Positions 19,360 to 28,890 of a stretch of 64,000 nt of DNA are shown here, piece by piece; the first letter of the stretch is position 1, and the number at the start of each line of letters is the position of its first letter. The notes under the pieces are model-generated. The model did no database searches. It saw nothing but the letters and a program-made list of their open reading frames with translations, and had not been told where the DNA came from. Both the position numbers and the translations under genes were made by a program. The stretch covers positions 62,001 to 126,000 of the forward strand of contig JAOXFI010000008.1 in NCBI GenBank assembly GCA_029232285.1, in the 5' to 3' direction. This stretch comes from Agmasoma carcini (nom. nud.). Its lineage: Eukaryota; Microsporidia; Thelohaniidae.

Positions 19360-20532
19360 ATGGCAAGGCAAGATATGGATAAGATCTATGAAGACTATTA
19401 TAATGCTAAGACTGCACATGAATCAATCTCTGAAACCTTAAAAAGGGAACATCAACTCAGAAGACAAACTCAAAAGCAATTCGAAAAAAGTGAAAACGAT
19501 GTCAAGGCAGTCCAATCAGTTGGACAAAACATTGGTGAAATTCTTAAAAAAATAAACGATGAAAAATACATAGTTAAAACTTCACATGGTCCTAGATATA
19601 TAGTTGGGTGTGCAAGAGCTGTAGATAGATCTATGTGTGTAACTAATGCTAGAGTTTCATTAGACGTAACCACTTTGTGTATTACAACGGTCCTTCCTAG
19701 AGAAGTCGATCCTACAATCTTTAAAATGGCCGAGGAAAAACCAAAAGACATCGACTTCACAAAGATCGGTGGTCTTGCTGAACAGGTCAGAGACATCAAG
19801 GAAATCATTGAAAAACCTTTGAACAATCCTGACATCTTCAATCAAGTTGGTATTAAACCACCTAAGGGTGTCCTTCTCTATGGCCCCCCTGGTACAGGTA
19901 AAACCATCATAGCTAGAGCAATAGCAGCAACAATGGACTGTTCTTTTATCAAGGTTGTTGCTTCAGCCCTTATTGAAAAGTACATTGGTGAATCATCAAG
20001 AATGATCAGAGAAATGTTTGTATATGCACGTGAAAGACGACCTTGTATAATATTCATAGATGAGATTGATGCTATAGGGGGTAAAAGATCTACAGGATCA
20101 AACTCAAGTGATAAGGAAGTACAAAGAACACTGATGGAGTTGTTAAATCAGATGGATGGTTTTAAACAGCTTGAAGATGTTAAAATCATAATGGCAACTA
20201 ACAGACCAGATATTCTTGACCCTGCCCTGCTTAGACCAGGAAGGCTTGATCGTAGGATTGAAATTGGGTTGCCTTCGGAAAATGGAAGAAGAGAAATATT
20301 CAAAATTCACTCTGATAAGATGACAAAAGGTGAAGAGATTGATTTTGACTCTCTTGTTAAACTTAGTGAAGGTTTTAATGGTGCTGATCTTAAGACGACA
20401 TGTGTTGAAGCTGGTTATTTTGCTTTTAGGGACGATAGAAATTATGTCATACAGGATGACTTTGCTAAGGCTGTTAGAAAAATTGGAGAGAATAAAAAAT
20501 TGGAAAATGCGTTGGAGTATAAAAAACAATAA
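19360..20532 (+). CDS. RPT4: 26S proteasome regulatory AAA-ATPase Rpt4 (PSMC6)
   Basis: A 390-residue AAA-ATPase of the 19S base ring that unfolds substrates for the 20S proteasome. It has an N-terminal coiled coil (1-50) and an OB domain with [20 protein letters not shown] and [13 protein letters not shown]. Walker A is GPPGTGKT (175-182), Walker B IIFIDEID (230-237), sensor [20 protein letters not shown] (279-298). The near-identity of the OB segment to Rpt4/PSMC6 (Val-Gly-Cys-Arg-Arg-x-Val-Asp-Arg-like) separates it from the other five Rpt subunits. Length is normal for the family. The start is fixed by the AAATTTTTATACC context and by the coiled coil beginning directly after. The C-terminus ends in YKKQ and shows no HbYX motif, as usual for Rpt4. 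Confidence 0.95.
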   Translation: MARQDMDKIYEDYYNAKTAHESISETLKREHQLRRQTQKQFEKSENDVKAVQSVGQNIGEILKKINDEKYIVKTSHGPRYIVGCARAVDRSMCVTNARVSLDVTTLCITTVLPREVDPTIFKMAEEKPKDIDFTKIGGLAEQVRDIKEIIEKPLNNPDIFNQVGIKPPKGVLLYGPPGTGKTIIARAIAATMDCSFIKVVASALIEKYIGESSRMIREMFVYARERRPCIIFIDEIDAIGGKRSTGSNSSDKEVQRTLMELLNQMDGFKQLEDVKIIMATNRPDILDPALLRPGRLDRRIEIGLPSENGRREIFKIHSDKMTKGEEIDFDSLVKLSEGFNGADLKTTCVEAGYFAFRDDRNYVIQDDFAKAVRKIGENKKLENALEYKKQ

Positions 20533-20675
20533 AAATATTCAAAGGATTTTTTTAGGAGGGACAAAATGTCTATTTTTTATAAAGAGTAATTTTGACATTT
20601 ATTAATGAAAAATTATGTTGATTTGAAATATTTTTCAATATCAACGAATATAAAATATTTTGGTTTGTATTGAAA

Positions 20676-23462
20676 TTAGCTTTTAATGTTGTTGTTTTTA
20701 TTGGAACATTTACAGTCATTTCCACTGCATATGCAGTCTTCTTCGTTTTTTCTTTCACATTTAAAATTATTATTTGTATTTCTCAAATATGGTTTTTTAT
20801 TGCAATTTTGATCATTTTTACAGACTCTTTGACAATTTCCATTACAATTGTTATATCTACGAAACTGTGGTTTTGTGGTTGTGCCTTTTTCTTCATTATT
20901 TGAATGTGTTTGACTCTTGTGAAATTTCTTGTAGAAGTTTGTGGCAAGACCACATGAGTAATCTTTGATACCATTGAGAAAATTATTGAATCTAACTTTA
21001 ATCCCGCTATCTTTCTTTTCTTTATCATTATTTTCAAGATAATTAAAACAATAATTATAGTTACTATCACCATCATCACCAAAATATATATCTTCATCAA
21101 AAGATTCTTCAAAATCAGCATTACCATCATTAAAAGAACGAGGATCAATATCATCATTTCCATAATTATAATGATTTGAATGGTTTGGATATCCTTCATT
21201 AGGGCATCCACAAAATTGACCAACTCCGGTTTGATTACAACTAGAGAATTGACCTCCAACTTGACCACCTCCGGTTTGATTACAGCCAGAGAATTGACCT
21301 CCTATTTGACCACCACCTGAAATACCACCTCCAATATTAGCGTTACCAGGTAAACCACCTCCAAATTGAGCATTGCCTGATAAACCACCTCCTAATTGAG
21401 CATTGCCTGATAAACCACCTCCTAACTTGGCGTCACCAGATAGATCACCTCCTAGATTAGCGTTACCAGATAAACCACCTCCTAACTTGGCGTCACCAGA
21501 TAATTTGCCTCCTAAATTGGCGTCACCTGAAAGACCACCTCCTAGTTTAGCATCACCAGACAAACCACCCCCAAGTTGGGCATTGCCTGATAATCCACCT
21601 CCTAACTTAGCGTCACCTGAAAGACCACCTCCTAGTTTAGCGTTGCCTAACAAACCTCCACCGAGTTTAGCATCACCAGTTAATCCTCCACCAAGTTGTG
21701 CATCACCAGATAATCCTCCACCGAGTTGTGCATCACCAGATAATCCTCCACCGAGTTGTGCATTACCTGATAATCCTCCACCGAGTTGTGCATTACCTGA
21801 TAATCCTCCACCAAGTTGTGCATCACCAGATAATCCTCCACCGAGTTTAGCATCACCAGTTAATCCTCCACCGAGTTGTGCATCACCAGATAATCCTCCT
21901 TCAATTTCACCACCTCCAGAAAGTCCTCCTTCAACTTTACCACCTCCAGAAACTCCTCCTTCAATTTCACCACCTCCAGAAAGTCCTCCTTCAATTTCAC
22001 CACCTCCAGAAAGTCCTCCTTCAATTTCACCACCTCCACTAATCTGACCACTACCAGAAGCTTCTCCACTAGCATGACCACCTCCACTAATCTGGCCATT
22101 ACCAGAAGCTCCTCCACCAGCATGACCACCACCAGAAACTCCTCCACTAGCTTGACCTCCTGCAGAAGCTCCTCCACTACCAGAAATACTAGCTTTAAAA
22201 TATGAACCATGAATAGAATTAACTTCTTCACCATCATCCTCTGTGGTTTTTGAATTCTCACCTATCGGTAATTGAGATAAAATATCAATAGTGGTTTTGT
22301 GAGGAATTTTTGAATTCTTAAACTTTAATTCCTCTTTTACAACTACTTTCTTTTTAATTTCTGTGCTTATGGCTAGCTTCAATGGGTTAAATGCCTTTTC
22401 TATTAAGGTTATCATCTTATCAATATTATCTTTCTCCGAATCTTCACACGCGCTACAAACCTTGGTAATAAGATCAGAATTTGATGCATACATGTTTATA
22501 AATTTGACAAAATTCTTGAATAGAACGTATTCCTCATTATAAAATCCTATCTTCTTTGCCTCACCTCCATAAACTATCCTAACATACTTTCTTTTTGAAT
22601 TTTTCAATACTTCAATAAAAATCGCATCCCCATATGATGGAAACCTACTTATTGGTACATTAAGACCATTCAAAACCCGTGTTATGGTTATATCATCAAC
22701 TGATAATAATACCATTTCTTGATTATTATATAGTTTTTCTTTAATAAGTGAAGCTAGTTTTGCAAAAGAAAATCCATTTAAGCTAATATTCTCTCTTTCT
22801 TTTGCCATTGAATCCTGTAATTTCTGTTGTTCAACATCTAAAAATTCTTTGATCTTACTTGAATCACACTCAATCTCATCACAGTCCAATGGAACATCAG
22901 AACACAGACTTTTAAGATACGTGTCTCTGTCTTGTGACCCTTTATCACTTGATTCAAATGATGTCATCATGTATTTATATTTATTTTGAAGACCTTTTTC
23001 TAAGTTATTACAGTTCTTGTCAAATGTTAACCTACTATCTGCAACATTGGTTTTTCTGTAATTCTCAAAATTATTTAGCAGGCCCATCAGTGCTGGTAAT
23101 GATGTGTTATTATCGATATATGAACCATCTATCTTAACACTTTCCAACTTTGGTACATAATAATTTTTTAAAAACCTTCCCAAATCTTCACTCTGTTCAT
23201 ACCCTCTGATGGTTAGGCTACCTGCCTTACATTTTGAAATAAAACAATCATTTTCATTACATTTGATGCAATTTTTCTTCATTTGTGAATCATCATTATT
23301 ATTTGTGTTCTCACCATGCCTAAAGAATACAATCACCTTCTCAAGATCCATATTCGTATCGGTATATTTGTAGTTTGGACTGCAATATGAGCCAAACTCA
23401 ATCAAATTCTCATCTCTGTATATGATCTTTGTATCTGCGAGTATTTTTATATAGAACAGCAT
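20676..23462 (-). CDS. Histidine-phosphatase-like protein with Gly-rich repeat domain (copy 1)
   Basis: A 928-residue protein. Residues 40-300 resemble branch-2 histidine acid phosphatases: EKVIVFFRHGEN (41-52), SLTIRGYEQSEDLGRFLKNY (82-101), LLSVDDITITRVLNGL (252-267) and RFPSYGDAIFIEVL (273-286). The family's RHGxRxP is reduced to RHGENT and HD to DD, so activity is doubtful. Residues about 425-755 are Gly-rich ten-residue repeats (GGGLSGDAQL, GGGEIEGGLS). The C-terminus (about 804-928) has FLNGIKDYSCGLATNFYKK and a Cys-rich end (CICSGNDCKCS). Residues 1-371 are identical to copy 2 at 28891-31041. A weak hydrophobic start (MLFYIKILA) is the only candidate targeting signal. Upstream lacks the common A/T plus CC start motif. 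A surface or secreted role is inferred, not shown. Confidence 0.82.
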   Translation of the reverse strand: MLFYIKILADTKIIYRDENLIEFGSYCSPNYKYTDTNMDLEKVIVFFRHGENTNNNDDSQMKKNCIKCNENDCFISKCKAGSLTIRGYEQSEDLGRFLKNYYVPKLESVKIDGSYIDNNTSLPALMGLLNNFENYRKTNVADSRLTFDKNCNNLEKGLQNKYKYMMTSFESSDKGSQDRDTYLKSLCSDVPLDCDEIECDSSKIKEFLDVEQQKLQDSMAKERENISLNGFSFAKLASLIKEKLYNNQEMVLLSVDDITITRVLNGLNVPISRFPSYGDAIFIEVLKNSKRKYVRIVYGGEAKKIGFYNEEYVLFKNFVKFINMYASNSDLITKVCSACEDSEKDNIDKMITLIEKAFNPLKLAISTEIKKKVVVKEELKFKNSKIPHKTTIDILSQLPIGENSKTTEDDGEEVNSIHGSYFKASISGSGGASAGGQASGGVSGGGHAGGGASGNGQISGGGHASGEASGSGQISGGGEIEGGLSGGGEIEGGLSGGGEIEGGVSGGGKVEGGLSGGGEIEGGLSGDAQLGGGLTGDAKLGGGLSGDAQLGGGLSGNAQLGGGLSGNAQLGGGLSGDAQLGGGLSGDAQLGGGLTGDAKLGGGLLGNAKLGGGLSGDAKLGGGLSGNAQLGGGLSGDAKLGGGLSGDANLGGKLSGDAKLGGGLSGNANLGGDLSGDAKLGGGLSGNAQLGGGLSGNAQFGGGLPGNANIGGGISGGGQIGGQFSGCNQTGGGQVGGQFSSCNQTGVGQFCGCPNEGYPNHSNHYNYGNDDIDPRSFNDGNADFEESFDEDIYFGDDGDSNYNYCFNYLENNDKEKKDSGIKVRFNNFLNGIKDYSCGLATNFYKKFHKSQTHSNNEEKGTTTKPQFRRYNNCNGNCQRVCKNDQNCNKKPYLRNTNNNFKCERKNEEDCICSGNDCKCSNKNNNIKS
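21300..22190 (-). repeat. 30-bp coding repeats for ten-residue Gly-rich units
   Basis: Inside copy 1, roughly 21360-21900 holds tandem 30-base units encoding GGGLSGDAQL/GGGLSGNAKL, and 21890-22035 units encoding GGGEIEGGLS, flanked by longer GGGHASG/SGSGQIS-type units. The antisense strand therefore shows a Pro-rich open frame, which is a shadow. Confidence 0.9.
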
Positions 23463-23850
23463 GAAGTATATGTTATTCCTTGTTTTATAAAACTAGTGAA
23501 GGATATGTTAGATCTGTTATCTGTTTCAAAATTGACTTCAATAACGATGGTATAGAATTTAAAGCATATGAAATTTGGACAGCTATGAATTTTTATATGA
23601 ATTATATTCATTACTGAGATTTACTTATAGATAGGATGAATTTAAACCCAGAATTCATTTATAATTTTTTCGTATAATTATAAGTCATTATGGGCTTATT
23701 GCTTGTATTTTTATATAGAACAAGACAAAACGTCATTATTATATAATCTTTGCACCTACACTGTCTGCCAAAAAACAGTATTCAACGTTCAAATTTTCCC
23801 AAAAAATATAATTTTCATTTTTACATGATTAGTTCTTACCATAAAATTAA

Positions 23851-24704
23851 TACAGTACTCTAAAAAACCGGAAATCCCACAAATTTTGTTTATAGATTGG
23901 AAAATATTAAATAAAAAACAATTTTAGTTAATCGTATGATTATTTCAGTAATATTTTCAATTTATTAATTAAAAATTGATGAACCTGGCTATATTATGGC
24001 ATTTAAATGATATATAACAGGTAAGAAGATTTAAGAGAGCAATAAAGCTGGTTACAACTATATGGAGATACAAGAAGGTTATTATTACCGTATACATTTG
24101 TATCGGAAAAAGAGTGTAATGATGCTAATGTTTTCTTAAAGGACTTTGTGGTGTATGCAGGGTCAATTAGATATAGCTAGAATGAAAATAAATTTCATTT
24201 AAGCTAGCACTGAAGAGTGAGTCGAAAGTTTTGTATGAGGCAATGAAGCAAAAACAAAAAAAATGCTATTTTTTTGAAAATAGACTTATTTATAATATTT
24301 TTATGTTAGCAGATAAATTTTTAAAAACAATAAGAAGAATGAGTGATTAAGAACTTTTAAGTTCTCCGATGATTCATGGATATGTGATTAGAAGAAGAAG
24401 CTGTAAAAATTTATAACATTATAGAAATATAATCAAAATGTTTAGATTTTTTTCACGATTGTGTCATAATACTAACCGTCAATATTGTTTTAAATATTTT
24501 TCTTTAAGAGCTGGCGTTTTTAAACCTTTTAATTGTGATATTCACCTTGTTTGACAATATCAAAACATTTTTTGTTGAAACTTAATAATTAACAATTCTA
24601 ATTTTAATACAATAGCAATCATAAAAAAATAGATAGTTTTATTGACAAAATTCAAGAGACTGATTTTTCAACCAGTAAATTGGGTGTGTCCGGTATTAGA
24701 GTCC
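23851..24704. mobile_element. Possible decayed Tc1-like element
   Basis: TACAGTACTCTAAAAAACCG at 23851 matches the outer terminal repeat of the Tc1-like elements at 32432 and 61263. GGTGTGTCCGGTATTAGAGT at 24683-24702 could be its right end. No transposase could be read between them. The left end is convincing; the right end is tentative. The rest of 23463-23850 has no gene. Confidence 0.35.
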
Positions 24705-24962
24705 AAATGATAAACCATACTATACTTTAAAATTAAAAGTCATGTGAGAATAAAACAGGCGCTATTATATTTTTGAGTATAATATTAGATTACATTTATT
24801 TTTACAGAGTCTTTCTTGATAAGAAAGCTTCAACATTCATTCCTATATTTTGTAGTCAACTATCCCCAAGAAGTATAATTTGGAATGATGAACATTAAAA
24901 GTATAACAATCAAATCGTGTGATTATGAGGCAATTAATTATTTTTTCAATAAAAACATAATA

Positions 24963-26331
24963 TATGCAGTTTTACAACCGATTTTAAATCGTTTCTAAAA
25001 AAAACAGTTAATCAAAAAAATCAAAATTGAGCTTCTCTTATTTATATTAAAATTAAAAACACATCGTTTTTACTTTTTTTTAATATTAATAAAATTTTTG
25101 AACCCACAAAGTGAAAAAAAACAATTTTTGTAAAATTTATGAATATATTTAAAATTAAAAAAAATACCTAATGACGCAGAAATTCGTTCATAGATTATTT
25201 AATCATACGAGAATTGTGGAGATTTTAAGTGTTGGAAAGACAACATAAAGTTCTCTTATTAACCGTTTATAACCGGGTTACTCTTGGAAATAAACCTGAT
25301 ATGCGAGGTAGATTTAAGAAGAGAAAGGTTGCAGAAGAAAATGTTTATAAAATGATCAGAAAAATTTGTTTCCTCAAACATAACACTTAAAGAGTTAAGT
25401 TTTAGTCTTCAATCAAGGTTCCCTGGTCTATCCATAAGCAAAACAAAAATTGCGAAATATCTCGATATGTTTCTATACACGTTGATAAAGGTAACATAAA
25501 GAGTCTGAGAGAGCAAAAAGCGAAGTGAATAAAAAAGCGAGATGTACTTGTCTTGGAATGATTGGAATATTGTTCCGAGCAATGGCAAATCTTATTTATT
25601 GATGAAATTCATTTTAACTTATATATTAGTAGGTCATTTGTTATATCATCAAAAAATTCAAGGGCTATTGTAGTATTGACTGCTTCAAACGGTTTTAATG
25701 TACATATTATAGGCGCAATAAGTAACCTGAGTTTGGTATTAAAGGAATTAAAAAAAAGGTGCTTTAAAAAAGGTAAATGTATATGATTATATTCAAAAGT
25801 ACTTAAAAGAATGCATGTAAGTATACAAAAGGTTAGTTGTCTTAGTTATTAATAATGCGCCTGTTCATTTGTTATGAATGATGTTTTGTGCGAAACAGAA
25901 TTTTCCGAAAATGAAATTCTAGGGTTGGGCTGTATAGTTCAATGCTCAACCCCATTGAAAATATTAAGAGCACTCTTAAAGCTTAGGTTAAAAGGCAGAT
26001 GGCTTTAAGAATAAGTGAAATGATTGTGACAGAAACTGGTATTTAATCGGGAAATGGGTATGGAACACGAACTCTAGAATGTAAAATAAGATTATCTCTT
26101 AACAACGTGGTGCCCATTGAATGGTCTAATTTGATCGCCGCACTACAAGGAAGAATATCAGCAGTTTTAAATAAAGAAGACATGATATGGTAATAAAATA
26201 TAATTTTTCATGAATTGTTTTATTACTTTCAAGGATCAAAACTTTTATAAATATCAGAAAATGCTAAAGCAATAAAGTTAAAATTTTCCAATATCAATGA
26301 AAAGATTTTAAATCGATTGTAAAACCGCATA
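24963..26331 (+). pseudogene. IS630/Tc1-type (DDE_3) transposon with broken transposase
   Basis: Terminal inverted repeats of about 35-40 bases bound the element: left 24953-24995 with TATGCAGTTTTACAACCGAT, right 26303-26345 whose reverse complement has TATGCGGTTTTACAATCGAT. TA lies at both outer edges. The plus strand encodes a broken transposase: an N-terminal helix-turn-helix-like part near 25170-25500, then LFIDEIHFNLYISRSFVISS and VHIIGAISN at 25580-25740 (first catalytic Asp), and a late ML-NPIENI-like block near 25935-25970 (Pro-x-x-Asn-Pro-Ile-Glu motif). Stops and frame changes throughout show that it is inactive. A 74-codon frame at 25562-25786 is part of it, not a gene. Confidence 0.65.
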
Positions 26332-26409
26332 TATTGTATTTTTTATTTAAATTTTTTTACTATTAATTTTGTTTTTGAATTATGTTTATATATATATAAA
26401 TTCAAAATT

Positions 26410-26480
26410 TTTACATTTTCTCATTTAAAAGTTTACTATTCTTATTTTTAAGTTATATATTTTCATTTTAAACGGATAAT
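26410..26480. repeat. Terminal repeat related to the 8196-8740 element
   Basis: TTTACATTTTCTCATTTAAA followed by AGTTTACTATTCTTATTTTT and CATTTTAAACGG parallels the right terminus at 8660-8738. The matching left end was not located. Confidence 0.5.
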
Positions 26481-27462
26481 TTTATAGAATGAGCCTTTTT
26501 ATTGAACAACATATAAAACTATTAATATAAATAAAGATTTATAAAACAGGAAAGCATGTTGATTTAAATAATTAATCAAAAATACCTTTTGTAATTTTGT
26601 GTTTCACATCTACTCTATTAAATATGATTTTAACAACCCAGTATAAGAGTCTATCACATTTTAATTTTTAATCCAGTTTATTCTATAAAGACACAATGTT
26701 TTGAATATAAACATCATCAATTAGATCACCAAAATTAAAAAATGATTAACTGTTGAATAAGAAAAGTTTTAATTGTTATATTTATATAATTACAATATTA
26801 ACCACTTTTAAATAATCCGCTCTCTGCACATATTATGTAAAATAGGTAATAGAGTTGCTGCAATTCTATCCTAAGGCAGTTTAACAACATACTTTGAATT
26901 AGAAATAGACATATTCGCAATACTAAACATCCCCTGTTCTTTATCACTAATTCTTAACTAGTGGTATTTTTGCTTACAATTAAACATAAATTCATTGATT
27001 TAAACAATTCACACCCAAACCACCTGGCACCATTGAAATTTTTTTTTAAATTCTTTCCCATATTTTTTGTTACGCTTATTTGCTAATTTTTTAAACAAAC
27101 TAAGCTCACGAGATGTGGCAGATTATGTCAAATTCTCTAACTACCTAAACATAATATATTTTTCTTAAGGGTATCTTAATTTCACCAAGATCCTTTTGTT
27201 CGTATGCTTATTCTTTTTTTAAAAATTGGTACAACAACTTTTATAACAAATAAATGCTATATTATCAATTGAACTCATATACTTTACTTCTCTAATAGGA
27301 GTGTTACAACCACATCAATAAACGATAGAATGAAGAACCTTCTTTCTTTTTAGCGCTTTATAACATCTGTATTATCATTTTTAGTTATTATGAACTGTTT
27401 TTCAAAATTAAACATGATAAATTTTTGTAACTATATAGAATAAGGGTTATTTCTTTATATTA

Positions 27463-27640
27463 AAACCATAACTATAAAAGAGAAAATTTTCACAACCCTA
27501 ATGGTAGAAATGATTACAACCACAGAGCAGCCAGAACAAAAAGAGGCATCATAGTAGATTAATAAATCTTTTGAGATCAAGTATATATACGCAAGACTCT
27601 TATTGATATTTGATACACCATTCAGCTTCGGTAATATTAT
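27463..27640. repeat. Dispersed repeat shared with 5736-5900
   Basis: GAGATCAAGTATATATACGC followed by AAGACTCTTATTGATATTTG and ATACACCAT parallels GAAATCAAGTTATTGTATCT, AAGATGCTTATTAAGACTTG and ATACACCAT at 5838-5885. Both copies probably derive from one transposon. The 63-codon minus frame at 27455-27646 is not convincing as a gene. Confidence 0.45.
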
Positions 27641-28890
27641 ATTCAAATATGAAAATTTACGACAGATTTATTTCTTACATTATATTTTTTCAGTCCTAAT
27701 GTTTAAATGGCATTGGTGTGCTCATACGCTTATTCATAAACCCATTATTTTGATCGATAATAGAGGTCTATAATTAGATTACAAAAACAATAAATTGATA
27801 AGAATAATAGCCACATGTATTTATCAAAGTTCTTCAATAATTTTATATTTTTAAAGTGCTATACACTTTTATCAGAAAAGTATGGCTATTCTTATTTTTA
27901 ATCTACTCAAATATTGATACCATCATATATTTTATAGTACATATTTTAGTTTCAAAAGTGGTTAGATTGTATGTGGCTTTATCTACAACAACAAATTATT
28001 TCATGATTTGTAATGAGTGCAGCTTTCACTAATTTTTATTTTTTTCTCAGTAATTCCCTAATTGTATTCATAAAATATTATAGCTAAATATAGCCCCTTT
28101 TTATTATTTTTAAAATGACAGACCAAATGGTAGTTTTGCCGGTATGAAAATTATAGAAATATTTTATCAAATTTACATTTGTTTTATAAGTATGAGAACA
28201 TCTCAATTACTTTAAGATTATTGGTTTTGATGTTTTTTCACAATTGCCAGAACCAGCATTTTCTTTGGTAAAAAGCAATTTTATAGTAATATTCGCAATA
28301 AAAAGACTTTCCTATAGCCCATTTCTAGTATTTTATGCTCTTATGTTTAAAACAGTTTTTAAAAGATTTATATAGTAGATTCAAGTGTATTATTTAAGGT
28401 AATAATAAAAATTTTTAGTCTGCATTTTCTTATTTTTTATTTTCAATTTCGCTGTAACTATAAAAAGCCATCAAATTTTATTCGATGAGTTTTAGAAAAA
28501 ACATAAAGGTAAACCTTTGGGTGATTATGTAGACTTCCAAGACAATAAAACAACTTTTACCGTTTTATAGGATTATTACGCCAGGATTCTTCAATATAAT
28601 CACTTTTATAGTTTTTGTAGCAATTTTGTTCTATTACCTTACTGTGTGGATAATAATATTTCTAAATTTAAAATATAATAATTTTTTTATAAGTAATATT
28701 TTGATTTCAAAAAATTGATTATTATTTGTAATATGTTGAAAGATTGTTTATTATCGATAAATTTTACTTCCAAAAATCGGATGATTTAATATGCACCTAT
28801 TAAATAATTAATAATCAAATAGTCCTTTTCTTTTTAAAATCAGAATCAGTGTTTTAAAATATATTTCTTATTAGGAAAAAAAACATTTTA
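27641..28890. other. AT-rich region without a recognisable gene
   Basis: No open frame of useful length, and nothing could be assigned between the dispersed repeat and the 3' end of phosphatase copy 2. The segment 26480-27460 is likewise anonymous AT-rich sequence. Confidence 0.5.

Noticed and set aside
19470..19845. Minus-strand frames inside RPT4
   Set aside because: They are antisense to a firmly identified gene and have no domain.
21403..22047. Pro-rich 214-codon plus-strand frame
   Set aside because: It is the antisense of the Gly-rich repeats of phosphatase copy 1 (GGT/ACC complement) and has no independent support.
23463..23634. Possible small coding relic (VRSVICFKI-like) upstream of phosphatase copy 1
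   Set aside because: Only about 25 bases resemble the 31068 gene; the rest diverges, so it is read as shared promoter ancestry and not as a gene.
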